A DNA stretch of 64,000 nucleotides. It comes from Linnemannia elongata (taxonomy: Eukaryota > Mortierellomycota > Mortierellomycetes > Mortierellales > Mortierellaceae). The notes beneath the pieces were generated by a model. It did not search any database. It saw only the letters and a program-made list of their open reading frames with translations, and was not told the origin of the DNA. Made by a program: the position numbers and the translations under genes. This document shows, piece after piece, positions 1 to 8,121 of the stretch. The stretch is taken from positions 434,001 through 498,000 of the forward strand of contig JAXBDG010000006.1 of NCBI GenBank assembly GCA_036320915.1, given 5' to 3'. Position 1 is the first letter of the stretch. Every line of letters begins with the position of its first letter.

Positions 1-1
1 A

Positions 2-112
2 CCTCCGATCGCCACAACAGATATGATTACCCCCAAAGCAACTAACAAGAAGTACACCAAAGGAGGAAGACCCATCAATAAATCTACTTCTAGAACCAGC
101 TGGAAAAAATAA
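2..112 (+). CDS. C-terminal end of LINE ORF1 (partial)
   Basis: An open frame from the window edge ends at a TAA at 110-112. The 36 visible residues are basic and rich in Lys, Thr and Ser, and end in Trp-Lys-Lys. That fits the nucleic-acid-binding tail of a LINE ORF1 (Gag-like) protein, but no diagnostic domain is visible. The stop shares its last A with the ATG of ORF2 (TAATG). This arrangement is known from some non-LTR retrotransposons that translate ORF2 by termination and reinitiation. The assignment rests on position and the overlap. Confidence 0.55.
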   Translation, partial: PPIATTDMITPKATNKKYTKGGRPINKSTSRTSWKK

Positions 113-3100
113 TGCGGATCGTGAGCCTGAATGTACGAGGATTGCGAAAGCAACACCTTCAGAACAACAATGCAACCGGTCCATCTAACTTTTTCACCTG
201 GCTTCGGAAAACGGATTTTGATATAATGGCACTTCAGGAAATCAACCTACCGTCAACACCAACCACCACTGAACAAACCAACTACAATCAATATCTCAAC
301 ACTCATAGCTCTGTCTGGTCTTCTCACTGTGCACTTCTTCTTCGCGACCCTGACCTTTCTTTCTCTAACACCTCTTATGCAGAAGAAGGAAGAATTATTG
401 TTACTACTGTCTCCTCCTCATCCACATCCTTCACGGCCACCTTCTGCATTATGTATGCCCCAGCCAACAAGACGGCACGACGCCAATTTATGATGAACTG
501 CCTGTCACTTCCCTTCTTTCTCTCCCCTCCTCCAAAGGCCTTTCTTTTAGGCGACCTCAACTTCAAACACCACACTCATCCCCGTCCCCACCCCCTGTTT
601 CAGGACTGGGTTGACACTCATCTTGTAGACTGCATCACTCCACCCCACACTGATCCCAAACCCACTCACACCCATACAGTAAACAAAGCCCGCCATACCA
701 TTGATTACATTTTCTCCTCTATCCATTTCCTCTCACAGGTATCTAAATCTGAGCAACTCTGTACATCTCCCTTCTCGGACCACGATATGCTGGTACTGAC
801 ACTCTCCCTCACCTCCGCCCCTGTGACAGGTCGAGGGATATGGCGAATGAATACCCGGCTCCTCAACAGTGACTTCCTCAAAGAACTCACCGAACACTTG
901 ACCGCATTCTCCTCACCACATCCTCACCAAAGCAACACTCAACACTGGGACAGAGTCAAGACCGAAATCAAACGATTCTGCATCTCTGCCTCCATCAAAA
1001 GGAAACAGGATCAACAATCCGCCATAAGAGAACTCAACATACAACGTCAAAACAAACTAGCCCAGCTCTCCCTTGCTTCCGGTGCAACAAAGGACACCAT
1101 CATACTGGAACTGGAAGCCCTGGAATCAACTCTCCAACATCACACATCGGAAGACCTGGATGCCTATGCCCTTCGTTCGGGAACTTTGTGGCGTGAACAA
1201 GGGGAAGGCAACACCTCCTACTTCTTCCGAGCGATCTCCCAACGCAACAAAAAACGACTTGTACCTCACTTGCTCAACCCTGCCACCAACGCCCTAACAA
1301 CCACAACCGAAGAACGACTAAACGTAGCAACAGACTTTTACTCACAACTTTACTCCTGTGACCCCTCAGACCAGGATGCGACAAACCAACTACTGAACGC
1401 TATCCCCCCTCAGGCAATCCTCTCCGATCAGGATAGCATTCGTCTCCAAAGGGACGTCACACCAGAAGAGATAGACGACGTAGTGAGCAGATCACCACTC
1501 AGCAAAGCCCCAGGCAAGGATGGGTTGCCTTTCGAGCTTTACCGACACATCCTTCTCATACCCTGGATCAAGGAACTATTCACCACAATCATCAACGACG
1601 CGCTGACTCACGCCACCTTCCCCGCATCCTGGCAGGAGACAGTGATGATCCTCCTCTTCAAAAAAGGAGACGCAACAAAACTGGCTAACTGGAGACCCCT
1701 CTCACTCATCAACTCGGACGCCAAACTATTCACCAAAATCCTTACCCTACGCATTCAGCCACACATGTCCAAGCTAACAGGAGCATACCAAACCGGGTTC
1801 ACGGCAGGACGACACATAGCAGACAATGGCTTAGTGCTTACCACCCTTCGGGAGTACTGTAACACAAGGAAGACAAAGCATGTTGGCATACTACTGGACC
1901 AGGAAAAAGCATACGACCGTGTGCATCCCATTTATCTACGACAAGTCTTGAGACGTTTTGGATTTCCATCAAGTGTCATCGAGTCGGTCGTTCAACTCTT
2001 CTTCTCCACGAAGATTGCCCTCAACATCAACGGCTTCGTATCAGATACCTTCCCACAATCAAGAGGACTCCGCCAGGGTGATCCGCTATCTCCCCTTCTC
2101 TTCAACCTCGCCTTTGAGCCGTTGCTTGCCTTCATTCAACAATCCCCAACCATCCACGGTATCGAAATCCCTGGTCGCACGGAATCCATCAAACTAGGCG
2201 CCTATGCAGACGACCTCATGACCATTATATCCACCACAGCAGAATGGATAGCATTGGAGAACTGTCTACAGACCTATGGCCGCGCATCCAACGCCAAAGT
2301 CAACCTGTCCAAAACCGTAGCCTTCCCAATGGCCCCCTCCTATTCCATTGAATTGCAAACTCGACTTGAACAGCTGCACATTCAATGGCATGACCATAAC
2401 TCCGCTGACGCCTTAATTTACCTGGGATTCCCGATCCCCTTCAACCATAACCAGGAACAAGGATTCTGGGACAAGATGCTGAAGAAAATACAGTCAACCA
2501 TAGCCATTCACTCTTCCCGCTCCCTCTCCGTTCTAGGCCGAGCGACCATTGTCAATTCCCTCATCCTCTCCAGACTATGGCACCTTTCTTGGGTAGTCAA
2601 ACCCCCGCCAGATTTTCTGCGGAAAGTGAAGTCCGCCGTATCTAGCTTCGTGTGCTCCTTCAAACCAAGACCATCATGGGAGGTGATCACTACCCCGAGA
2701 GATAAAGGAGGTCTGGGAGTTATTGATCCAGCCATTCAAGGTCAAGTGTTTCAACTCAAACACATACGCAACGCCCTCGCCACCAATATCTCTTGGGGTA
2801 AGGATATCATTCTCGACATCATTCGATGGAAAACCAAAACCTCTCACCGCCTTGCATTCCTTCTAGCACCTGTGGAGGGACAATACAGATCACTGCTGGC
2901 GGGATTCCCCAGCCTGCAACGCTTGGTGACTGTAGCATCCTCCATTCCTTCCCTTAAAGCACTGGCCCTTGCCGACACTCTGCCCGACTCCGCAACTCTC
3001 GCCTCCTCACCGATCGAATGGTGGTTTGAGACGACGGACACCACCATCAAGGCCCTCAGACTCCGAGTGGAAGACCTTTTCCAGTTCTCCACAAACGACA

Positions 3101-3891
3101 ATGGGCTCCTCCGACTTGTCAGACGAACGAACCTAACCCCCAAGCTCCGCCTTATCCAAGTGGAGCTAGGAATCCAAGCCTATCAGGAACGTCGGTTGAT
3201 GCGTCACAACATGCAACAAGCACTCTCGAACCCCCCCAAGCTCACACAGGAGGACACCCTGGCACAACGCATCCTCTCCTCAGTTTTGCTACCAAGCACC
3301 AAGAATCCCATTACTCTCGAATTGGCTACAACTAAACATCTTCGAACCTTTCTGAGACAAGACACACCGCCAGACCCAAACTCATCAACCCATCCAGAGG
3401 CGGGTTCCTTAAAACAATGGCGCCGATTCTGGAGAGCCAAGATACCACACCGGGCTAGGACCATGTGGTGGAGGTTTAAAAGGGATTGGCTCCCCTGTGG
3501 AACTCTACGTCACAAGATCTGGAAGCAGGAACCTCACTGCAGCATGGCCGGTTGTCGAGAGCGACACGAGGACAAGACACATCACATCTTTCAGTGCACC
3601 CCCAAGTACATTGCGTGGCAAACAATCCTTAAGCAACACACCTCCAAAACAGTATGGTCGGATGATGATCTTCACAAGGTCTTGTCATTCCAACCACCAT
3701 CCTTTGATATCAAACCCCAATTCAACATCACTATCCCACAACTACTGGCCTGTTGCCTTATTGGAATCTCAACAGCCAACACTGTTCTCTTTTTACACCA
3801 ACACACACAATCAAGCAGTGATATCATCCACACCATTCTACAAGAAATCCAGAAAACCATAGCGCAGAATAACTTTCTAAAGGCTTTTTAA
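112..3891 (+). CDS. LINE ORF2: APE-type endonuclease and reverse transcriptase
   Basis: The 1259-residue polyprotein nicks target DNA and reverse-transcribes the element RNA. The apurinic-type endonuclease fills roughly residues 1-230, opening with SLNVRGLR, with the catalytic Glu in LQEINL, GDLNF near 147 and SDHD near 223. The reverse transcriptase covers about 450-800, with RPLSLINSDAKLFTKIL, DQEKAYDRV near 597, GLRQGDPLSPLLFNLAFEPL and the YADD active-site box near 698. A Cys-Cys-His-Cys cluster near 1143-1161 matches the C-terminal zinc knuckle common in LINEs. No frameshift or internal stop is present and all visible catalytic motifs are kept, so the protein may be functional. No RNase H domain was recognised between the reverse transcriptase and the zinc knuckle. 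The start is the ATG in the TAATG overlap. Confidence 0.95.
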   Translation: MRIVSLNVRGLRKQHLQNNNATGPSNFFTWLRKTDFDIMALQEINLPSTPTTTEQTNYNQYLNTHSSVWSSHCALLLRDPDLSFSNTSYAEEGRIIVTTVSSSSTSFTATFCIMYAPANKTARRQFMMNCLSLPFFLSPPPKAFLLGDLNFKHHTHPRPHPLFQDWVDTHLVDCITPPHTDPKPTHTHTVNKARHTIDYIFSSIHFLSQVSKSEQLCTSPFSDHDMLVLTLSLTSAPVTGRGIWRMNTRLLNSDFLKELTEHLTAFSSPHPHQSNTQHWDRVKTEIKRFCISASIKRKQDQQSAIRELNIQRQNKLAQLSLASGATKDTIILELEALESTLQHHTSEDLDAYALRSGTLWREQGEGNTSYFFRAISQRNKKRLVPHLLNPATNALTTTTEERLNVATDFYSQLYSCDPSDQDATNQLLNAIPPQAILSDQDSIRLQRDVTPEEIDDVVSRSPLSKAPGKDGLPFELYRHILLIPWIKELFTTIINDALTHATFPASWQETVMILLFKKGDATKLANWRPLSLINSDAKLFTKILTLRIQPHMSKLTGAYQTGFTAGRHIADNGLVLTTLREYCNTRKTKHVGILLDQEKAYDRVHPIYLRQVLRRFGFPSSVIESVVQLFFSTKIALNINGFVSDTFPQSRGLRQGDPLSPLLFNLAFEPLLAFIQQSPTIHGIEIPGRTESIKLGAYADDLMTIISTTAEWIALENCLQTYGRASNAKVNLSKTVAFPMAPSYSIELQTRLEQLHIQWHDHNSADALIYLGFPIPFNHNQEQGFWDKMLKKIQSTIAIHSSRSLSVLGRATIVNSLILSRLWHLSWVVKPPPDFLRKVKSAVSSFVCSFKPRPSWEVITTPRDKGGLGVIDPAIQGQVFQLKHIRNALATNISWGKDIILDIIRWKTKTSHRLAFLLAPVEGQYRSLLAGFPSLQRLVTVASSIPSLKALALADTLPDSATLASSPIEWWFETTDTTIKALRLRVEDLFQFSTNDNGLLRLVRRTNLTPKLRLIQVELGIQAYQERRLMRHNMQQALSNPPKLTQEDTLAQRILSSVLLPSTKNPITLELATTKHLRTFLRQDTPPDPNSSTHPEAGSLKQWRRFWRAKIPHRARTMWWRFKRDWLPCGTLRHKIWKQEPHCSMAGCRERHEDKTHHIFQCTPKYIAWQTILKQHTSKTVWSDDDLHKVLSFQPPSFDIKPQFNITIPQLLACCLIGISTANTVLFLHQHTQSSSDIIHTILQEIQKTIAQNNFLKAF

Positions 3892-4026
3892 GCCACAATA
3901 AAATCGTACTGAAAAAAAAAAAAAAAAAAAAAAAAATCTTTCGAACAAAAATCCACCTGGTGTAAGGCACTCCTCTTGTTGTGGCTTACAAGAGATCCTG
4001 GGATCAAACCCCAGTAAAATTAGTCC

Positions 4027-4430
4027 CTTCAGCTTGGGATGGCTGTAATATCCCGTCAGGAAATCTCTCCTCTTCAGCCTGGGATAGCTTTAATATCCCG
4101 TCAAGAAACCTCTCTTCTTCAGCCTGGGACGGCTTCATTGTCCCAACCATCTCTCTTCCTTATGTCTTTCAAGTAGTCGTAGTCTATCTTAAAAAATCAA
4201 TAACATCTCAAAGCCTCCTGCGGGAGTTATAGCAGAAAAAAAAATCGAACAAATCTACCACCAAGTGCAAGTGGTTAAACTGCACTGCCATGGGTGAGCG
4301 GGTTTTACGTTCAGTTTTCTCGTTAAACTCTCTCTTTCTTCAGCCTGGAACGGCTTTAATGCCCTGTCAATCTTTCCTCAACCAGGGAAGGCTTCAATAT
4401 CCAGTCTTGAATTCTTTCAATAGCCATAGT
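4027..4430 (-). repeat. degenerate 45-bp repeats, probably rDNA spacer
   Basis: A unit beginning CTTCAGCCTGGGATGGCTT recurs at 4027, 4072 and 4117, exactly 45 bp apart, with diverged copies near 4338 and 4380. The repeats lie just beyond the 3' end of the truncated 28S fragment at 4455-5036, read on the minus strand. The simplest reading is subrepeats of the ribosomal intergenic spacer retained with the rDNA fragment. No promoter or ORF was recognised in them. Confidence 0.55.
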
Positions 4431-4454
4431 CCGTCAGAAAAATCAGTAAAAAAA

Positions 4455-5036
4455 AATCGAACATATCTAGAGAACAATGGGATTAAATCTCAGCAGATCG
4501 TAGCAACAAGGCTACTCTACTGCTTACAATACCCCGTTCAATTAAAGTCGTCTGCAATGGATTTATCCTTGGCAATATTTGAAATTAACATTAGTGGGAA
4601 TGTCACAAAGCCTTTTCACTCTCCAACATAACCCCACGTTCGTATGATTCTGGACCGTAGGTCTATTCGTATTCAACTAAAAATGGCTAAGGCGGTAATC
4701 ATCGCGTTCTAGCACGGGTTCTGACTTAGAGGCGTTCAACCATAACCCAACGGATGATAGGTTTGGGCCATTGCCTGCTCAGGCAGGCCCAAATACCAAT
4801 TATCCGAATGAACGGTTCCTCTCGTACTAAGTTCAATTACTATTGCAACAACATTTCATCAGTAGGGTAAAACTAACCTGTCTCACGACAGTATAAACCA
4901 TGTTCAGGTTCCCTATTAGTAAGTTAACAACCCAACGCTTACTGAAGTCCGCTTCAGTACGATAGGAAGAACCGACATAGAAGGATAAAAAAGCAACGTT
5001 GCTAAGAACGCTTGACTGCTACAAGCCAGTTTACGT
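4455..5036 (-). pseudogene. 28S rRNA 3'-terminal fragment, decayed
   Basis: Read on the minus strand, this stretch carries recognisable conserved large-subunit rRNA sequence in order. It contains the segment with TCAAGCGTT, the GACAGGTTAGTTTTACCCTA block (4862-4881), AGTACGAGAGGAACC beside the sarcin-ricin region (4816-4830), the GAACGCCTCTAAGTCAGAA stretch and the natural 3' end near 4460, followed by a T-run. Point changes and small indels show it is no longer functional, and everything upstream of about 5036 is missing. It is a fragment of a rDNA unit in a dispersed location. Confidence 0.88.
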
Positions 5037-5183
5037 AGAGTTAATTGTCATAGGAAATGAAGTCTACGAGGGTCCCCTTGAAGATGCAGATGTGATTGGA
5101 TGTGACGTTTCGTATATTGAAGTGATCGAAAAGGAATGATATACGACAAAGAACTATATATGCGTGAAAGGGGACTGAGCCAC

Positions 5184-5471
5184 CTACCCCAGGTTCTTAA
5201 TAATATCCTTGGACAGATCGGTAAACGACTTGATACTATCTGCCTGCGACGTTCTGTACATATGATACTCAGCTAAAGCTGATTGATAGTCTGCCAACAA
5301 AGCTGGGTCGTCGGGATGTTCTTTAAGAGCTTTAACTGCCTCATCCAATTTAGATTTCAGAGTATTTACGCCGATGTCGAAACTTGTGTGTTGTTCAGAC
5401 GTCCAACCCCCCGAAGCTGCTGGGCCAATGGCAGGAGTGGGGACATCTTGCGGTTCGCGTTGCTCACTCAT
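5184..5471 (-). CDS. type III secretion needle-like protein (SctF/PrgI/MxiH family)
   Basis: The 95-residue product matches the small helical-hairpin subunit that polymerises into the needle of bacterial type III secretion systems. What is seen: a variable Pro/Ala-rich N-terminus (1-22), Trp23, a first helix from Phe31 to Leu49, the P-D-D-P turn at 53-56, then a second helix carrying LLADYQSALAEY (58-69), Tyr72-Arg73, Gln76, Lys81, Asp85 and a terminal IIKN (90-93). Length, turn position and the Tyr-Arg...Gln spacing agree with the family. The ATG at 5471 is chosen because the family is 80-95 residues long; the frame also extends six codons upstream. No Shine-Dalgarno sequence precedes it. 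The leader is pyrimidine-rich on the sense strand, as in the fungal genes here, and no other secretion gene is nearby. The gene is intact, lies among fungal rDNA scraps and retroelements, and has no known role in a fungus. Transfer from a bacterium is inferred; assembly chimerism is the main alternative. Confidence 0.8.
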   Translation of the reverse strand: MSEQREPQDVPTPAIGPAASGGWTSEQHTSFDIGVNTLKSKLDEAVKALKEHPDDPALLADYQSALAEYHMYRTSQADSIKSFTDLSKDIIKNLG

Positions 5472-5520
5472 TATGACTTGAGGATACAAATGGAGGTCTT
5501 GGAGGAAAGGCTGAACGGGT

Positions 5521-5620
5521 GTTGAGTAGGGTTCCTAGTCTTGAGGAAGAGTGCTGAAGGAAATAATACTGTTGAGTAGGGCTCGTAGGCTTGAAGAAAG
5601 ATGTTGCAGGGAGCATGTTG
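5521..5620 (-). repeat. two tandem 50-bp repeats in the leader of the needle-like gene
   Basis: Two imperfect direct copies of a unit beginning GTTGAGTAGG (plus strand) start at 5521 and 5571, exactly 50 bp apart. They lie 50-150 bp upstream of the needle-like ATG. On the sense strand they form a CT-rich leader like those of nearby fungal genes. They show local duplication and need not be regulatory. Confidence 0.6.
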
Positions 5621-6340
5621 GAGAAAGGAAAGATGTTGAAGGAAGGTTAAAATATTCAGCAGCTCTGACCCACTCCTCCGAGTCAACTCTCCTCCGAGGC
5701 AAAAAAAAAAACTGGTGCCCAGCATAAGAGTTGTTAACGATTCTTACCCCTTAATCTACCATCTTGACGTTGTTCCAAAACTCCAGTGCCCTTTACATAA
5801 TTCAACCTCACCATAGTTAGCCAAATGTAAATGATACACTACTGTAGTAGAAATAGGGCAGCATGGTGGTTCTTTTGCTCCTTGCCTTTTCCAAAGACAC
5901 CTCGAGGAGCACCTAACCAACGTTAGTTGACTTGATTATTTTCAGTGTAACCGCGCATGAAGTTTATGGCGCCCTGTTCAAGGAATCCAGAAGCAATAAC
6001 TGAGAGTGCAACGATCGCTCTATCCTCCATATCGAACGCACTGATTCTGTAACAACACGGACAATCTTGAACGCCATCTGTCTTTATAAAAGGCCCTTAA
6101 ATTGTGCTCGGAGAAAAAAAAAGGAAAAGTAGAGAGAGGAGATGTAGTCTCGAATCCAGCCCATCACTACGTGGGTTGAATCTTATCCAACATCTTCACG
6201 AAGTGAAGGTCTGGGTTTCTTGGATAGGTATTGTTACAAAAAGATGTGGTGGCTAGGCAGTGGCGGCGAGGCTTTAGATTAGCAGTCATTTCCTAGCAGA
6301 CTAGTATTAGTAGTGCGCCGAGCTCTTTCGTCTGCTCCTT
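5621..6340. other. no gene recognised
   Basis: No supportable coding region, RNA gene or clear transposon domain was seen between the needle-like gene and the direct repeats at 6341. The stretch is AT-rich, with short A-runs near 5700 and 6115 and scattered stops in all frames. An A/T-rich AATATTTTAA near 5645 (minus strand) could serve as a weak core promoter for the needle-like gene. Confidence 0.5.
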
Positions 6341-6478
6341 GTCCTTTTACACAAGAGCAGAATTGACAAGAGTTTCGTTGGCGCACTGCAGGTATTTAAC
6401 CCTTCCCCATCGATATTATTAATACAAAGTCCTTTTACACAAGAGCAGAATTGACAAGAGTCTCGTTGGCGCCTGCAG
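6341..6478 (+). repeat. ~45-bp near-identical direct repeat pair
   Basis: The 45-bp string beginning GTCCTTTTACACAAGAGCAG occurs at 6341 and again at 6429, with one mismatch, and both copies run into a GCGC...CTGCAG end. The 88-bp spacing and high identity suggest a recent local duplication or remnants of a small repeated element. No ORF lies between the copies. Confidence 0.75.
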
Positions 6479-6602
6479 CTTGTATTCTTTAGGACCCGTT
6501 AACGCTATACTACGACAACCCTTCCCCCCCCCCCCCTGTACCAATTGAGGACTTCACAGCGGTCCTATAACTCTGACCCAGGACCTCTCCCCTGAGTAAC
6601 AG

Positions 6603-6681
6603 TATGGAAGGTTGTTAAGGGTTTGGGTCGCGTCTTCAGAAGACTCTTTTCGATATAGGAAACCCTTAACAACCTTCCATA
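6603..6681. repeat. perfect 22-bp inverted repeat (hairpin)
   Basis: Positions 6603-6624 (TATGGAAGGTTGTTAAGGGTTT) are exactly reverse-complementary to 6660-6681, with a 35-base loop. Within the loop GTCTTC-A-GAAGAC forms a second perfect small palindrome. No coding potential accompanies it. It could be the end structure of a small non-autonomous transposon, a transcribed hairpin or a relic of inverted duplication; the sequence alone does not decide. Confidence 0.7.
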
Positions 6682-6989
6682 TAGGGACGAAAATCTCAGG
6701 TCTGCCACATACCCATCCAAGAAACCCGGACCTTTACTTTGTGAAGATGTCTCTTTTCGCCGAGGACTTGTCCGACGGCTTATAAGCATTGTACAAGATG
6801 AGAAACCCACTTCATTTCCCGTCCATCCCACCCCATTAGTGTAGTTTTACGATTGGAATTATTGGTTGCGCTGGTGTACCCGACCATCTCTCAGAAGGCT
6901 AAAGCCACTCAGCAGAAAATTATTAAGCTTTTAACAAAACTCAACGCTTAATGGAATTCACATCTTTTGTTCATTTGCTCCGCTGTTAG

Positions 6990-7430
6990 TGGGTGCGACT
7001 CAGTTGTCTGAAAACCATGCGGACCAGGGAAGAGGCGTCTGTAGAACACAGAAAATGGAGCAGAGCTGTGAAGAGCTGCTACGCGATTGTTCATTTGCAT
7101 TTGAACCATTGGGGTATGATCATCCCATAATGCAACGATTTTTTCAAAGGCAACTTCAATGTGCGAACGTATCTTTCAGCTACCTCATTTACTCTTGGAT
7201 GGTAGGGTGTAGTCAGTTTGTGCTTGATCTTCAGTATGTTCACGAGATGGTGGCCTCGTTGACTAACTCGGATCTGGTATCACTTTGAATTATTTTTGGA
7301 AGTGAGATCAAGCAAACAGCTAGAAAAATCGGCAAGCGACTGTAGATTTGTCAGGTATAGGCTCAAGGAACACAAATCGGGGACAGTCATCAACTGCAAT
7401 GACCAATCTGGAAGTTTCCAGATGTGCCAA
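6990..7430 (-). pseudogene. retroelement integrase remnant (Ty3/gypsy type)
   Basis: The minus strand carries pieces of a retroviral-type integrase catalytic core in two frames. Near 7420-7330 there is an AVDDCPRFVFLEPIPDKS-like segment. Near 7270-7100 there are SDTRSELVNEA, then KHKLTTPYHP and NEVAERYVRTLK, which correspond to the family's Asp...TPYHPxxN...ER motifs. Stops and at least one frameshift separate the pieces, and neither protease nor reverse transcriptase is evident. It is a decayed fragment of an LTR retrotransposon. Confidence 0.7.
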
Positions 7431-7670
7431 AGACGAGAAAGTAGGAGAGAGTTGACAATGGTGCTTCGAGCCAGGATTGAAAGTTAGCGACCAGAGTGTA
7501 GGTTGATATGGTATTCGATTTTTTTTGTGAATGGCGTTGAAGAATGAGTCTCGTTGTACAGTGTTGAGGGGGAAGGGGTAGCCCACGTAGGCCGCCGCTG
7601 ATAAAACCAAATAATTTTGGTCACACATACGTCGATCTAGACTTTTTTCACCACAGTTAAACAATTGGAC

Positions 7671-7897
7671 TAAGATAAACTCTTTCCCTATCTTAGCTTT
7701 TGCGCAGCCTAACCAATTGATTTTGTTCATACTGATCCGGTCCTTCTCTTTTCCACGGTCAAGTAATCACTGACCATAAATGAAGCAACAGGACACACAC
7801 AGCGTCGTCGTTTAAAACTTGGTCGTACGAAGAATAACCTCCTCGTTCACTGAGGATAAACCCTTTCCCTCTTTTCTTTTGCGCAGACTGGCCAATG
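7671..7897 (+). repeat. imperfect ~48-bp direct repeats
   Basis: A segment with GATAAACTCTTTCCCT...CTTTTGCGCAG at 7671-7718 recurs in diverged form at 7850-7897, 179 bp apart. The second copy lies just upstream of the TATA box of the oxidoreductase gene. The pair may be remnants of a terminal repeat from the neighbouring dead retroelement, or duplicated promoter sequence. Confidence 0.5.
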
Positions 7898-7932
7898 CAC
7901 ATTCCACTGGCTATAATCGACTACAGAACGCA

Positions 7933-7939
7933 TATAAAA
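7933..7939 (+). promoter_or_regulatory. TATA box of the MDR oxidoreductase gene
   Basis: TATAAAA within GCATATAAAAGACAGG lies 189 bp upstream of the ATG at 8122. It is followed by a strongly CT-rich leader (7960-8115) typical of fungal genes. Position and context make it a good core promoter candidate. Confidence 0.65.
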
Positions 7940-8121
7940 GACAGGCAGGATTTACTGTCCCTTCTTTTCCTCACTAACATTCACACATTTTTCACTTTCA
8001 CTCTTCTCTGTCTGATTAACACCCACACTCACCTACTCTCCCGCTGGACTTTCACTAACTTTCTGACTCGATTTTCACCCACTCTCTCACTCGACTTTCA
8101 CTCACTCATTTCTATCATACA

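Larger units (their letters stand above)
1..3936 (+). mobile_element. LINE (non-LTR retrotransposon), 3' part with poly(A) tail
   Basis: The element enters from the left edge. It contains the end of a first ORF, a complete endonuclease-reverse transcriptase ORF, an AATAAA-like signal near 3897 and a run of 25 A at 3912-3936. The A run is expected at the 3' end of an element copied by target-primed reverse transcription. The 5' end, and therefore any target-site duplication, lies outside the window. The long undamaged second ORF suggests recent insertion. It sits directly beside decayed rDNA sequence that begins near 4027. Confidence 0.93.

Noticed and set aside
3957..4014. tRNA-like or SINE-like head (CTGGG-ATCAAAC-CCCAG arm)
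   Set aside because: A 5-bp stem with a 7-base loop exists, but the loop and A/B-box matches are poor and no cloverleaf could be drawn.
1..5036. LINE as an R2-type rDNA-specific element
   Set aside because: The LINE has an APE endonuclease and a poly(A) tail, and its end meets spacer-like sequence about 500 bp from the 28S 3' end, not the R2 site.
5184..5489. Needle-like ORF as chance resemblance
   Set aside because: The match covers the whole length with correct order and spacing of about 30 family-typical positions, which is not expected from a random ORF.
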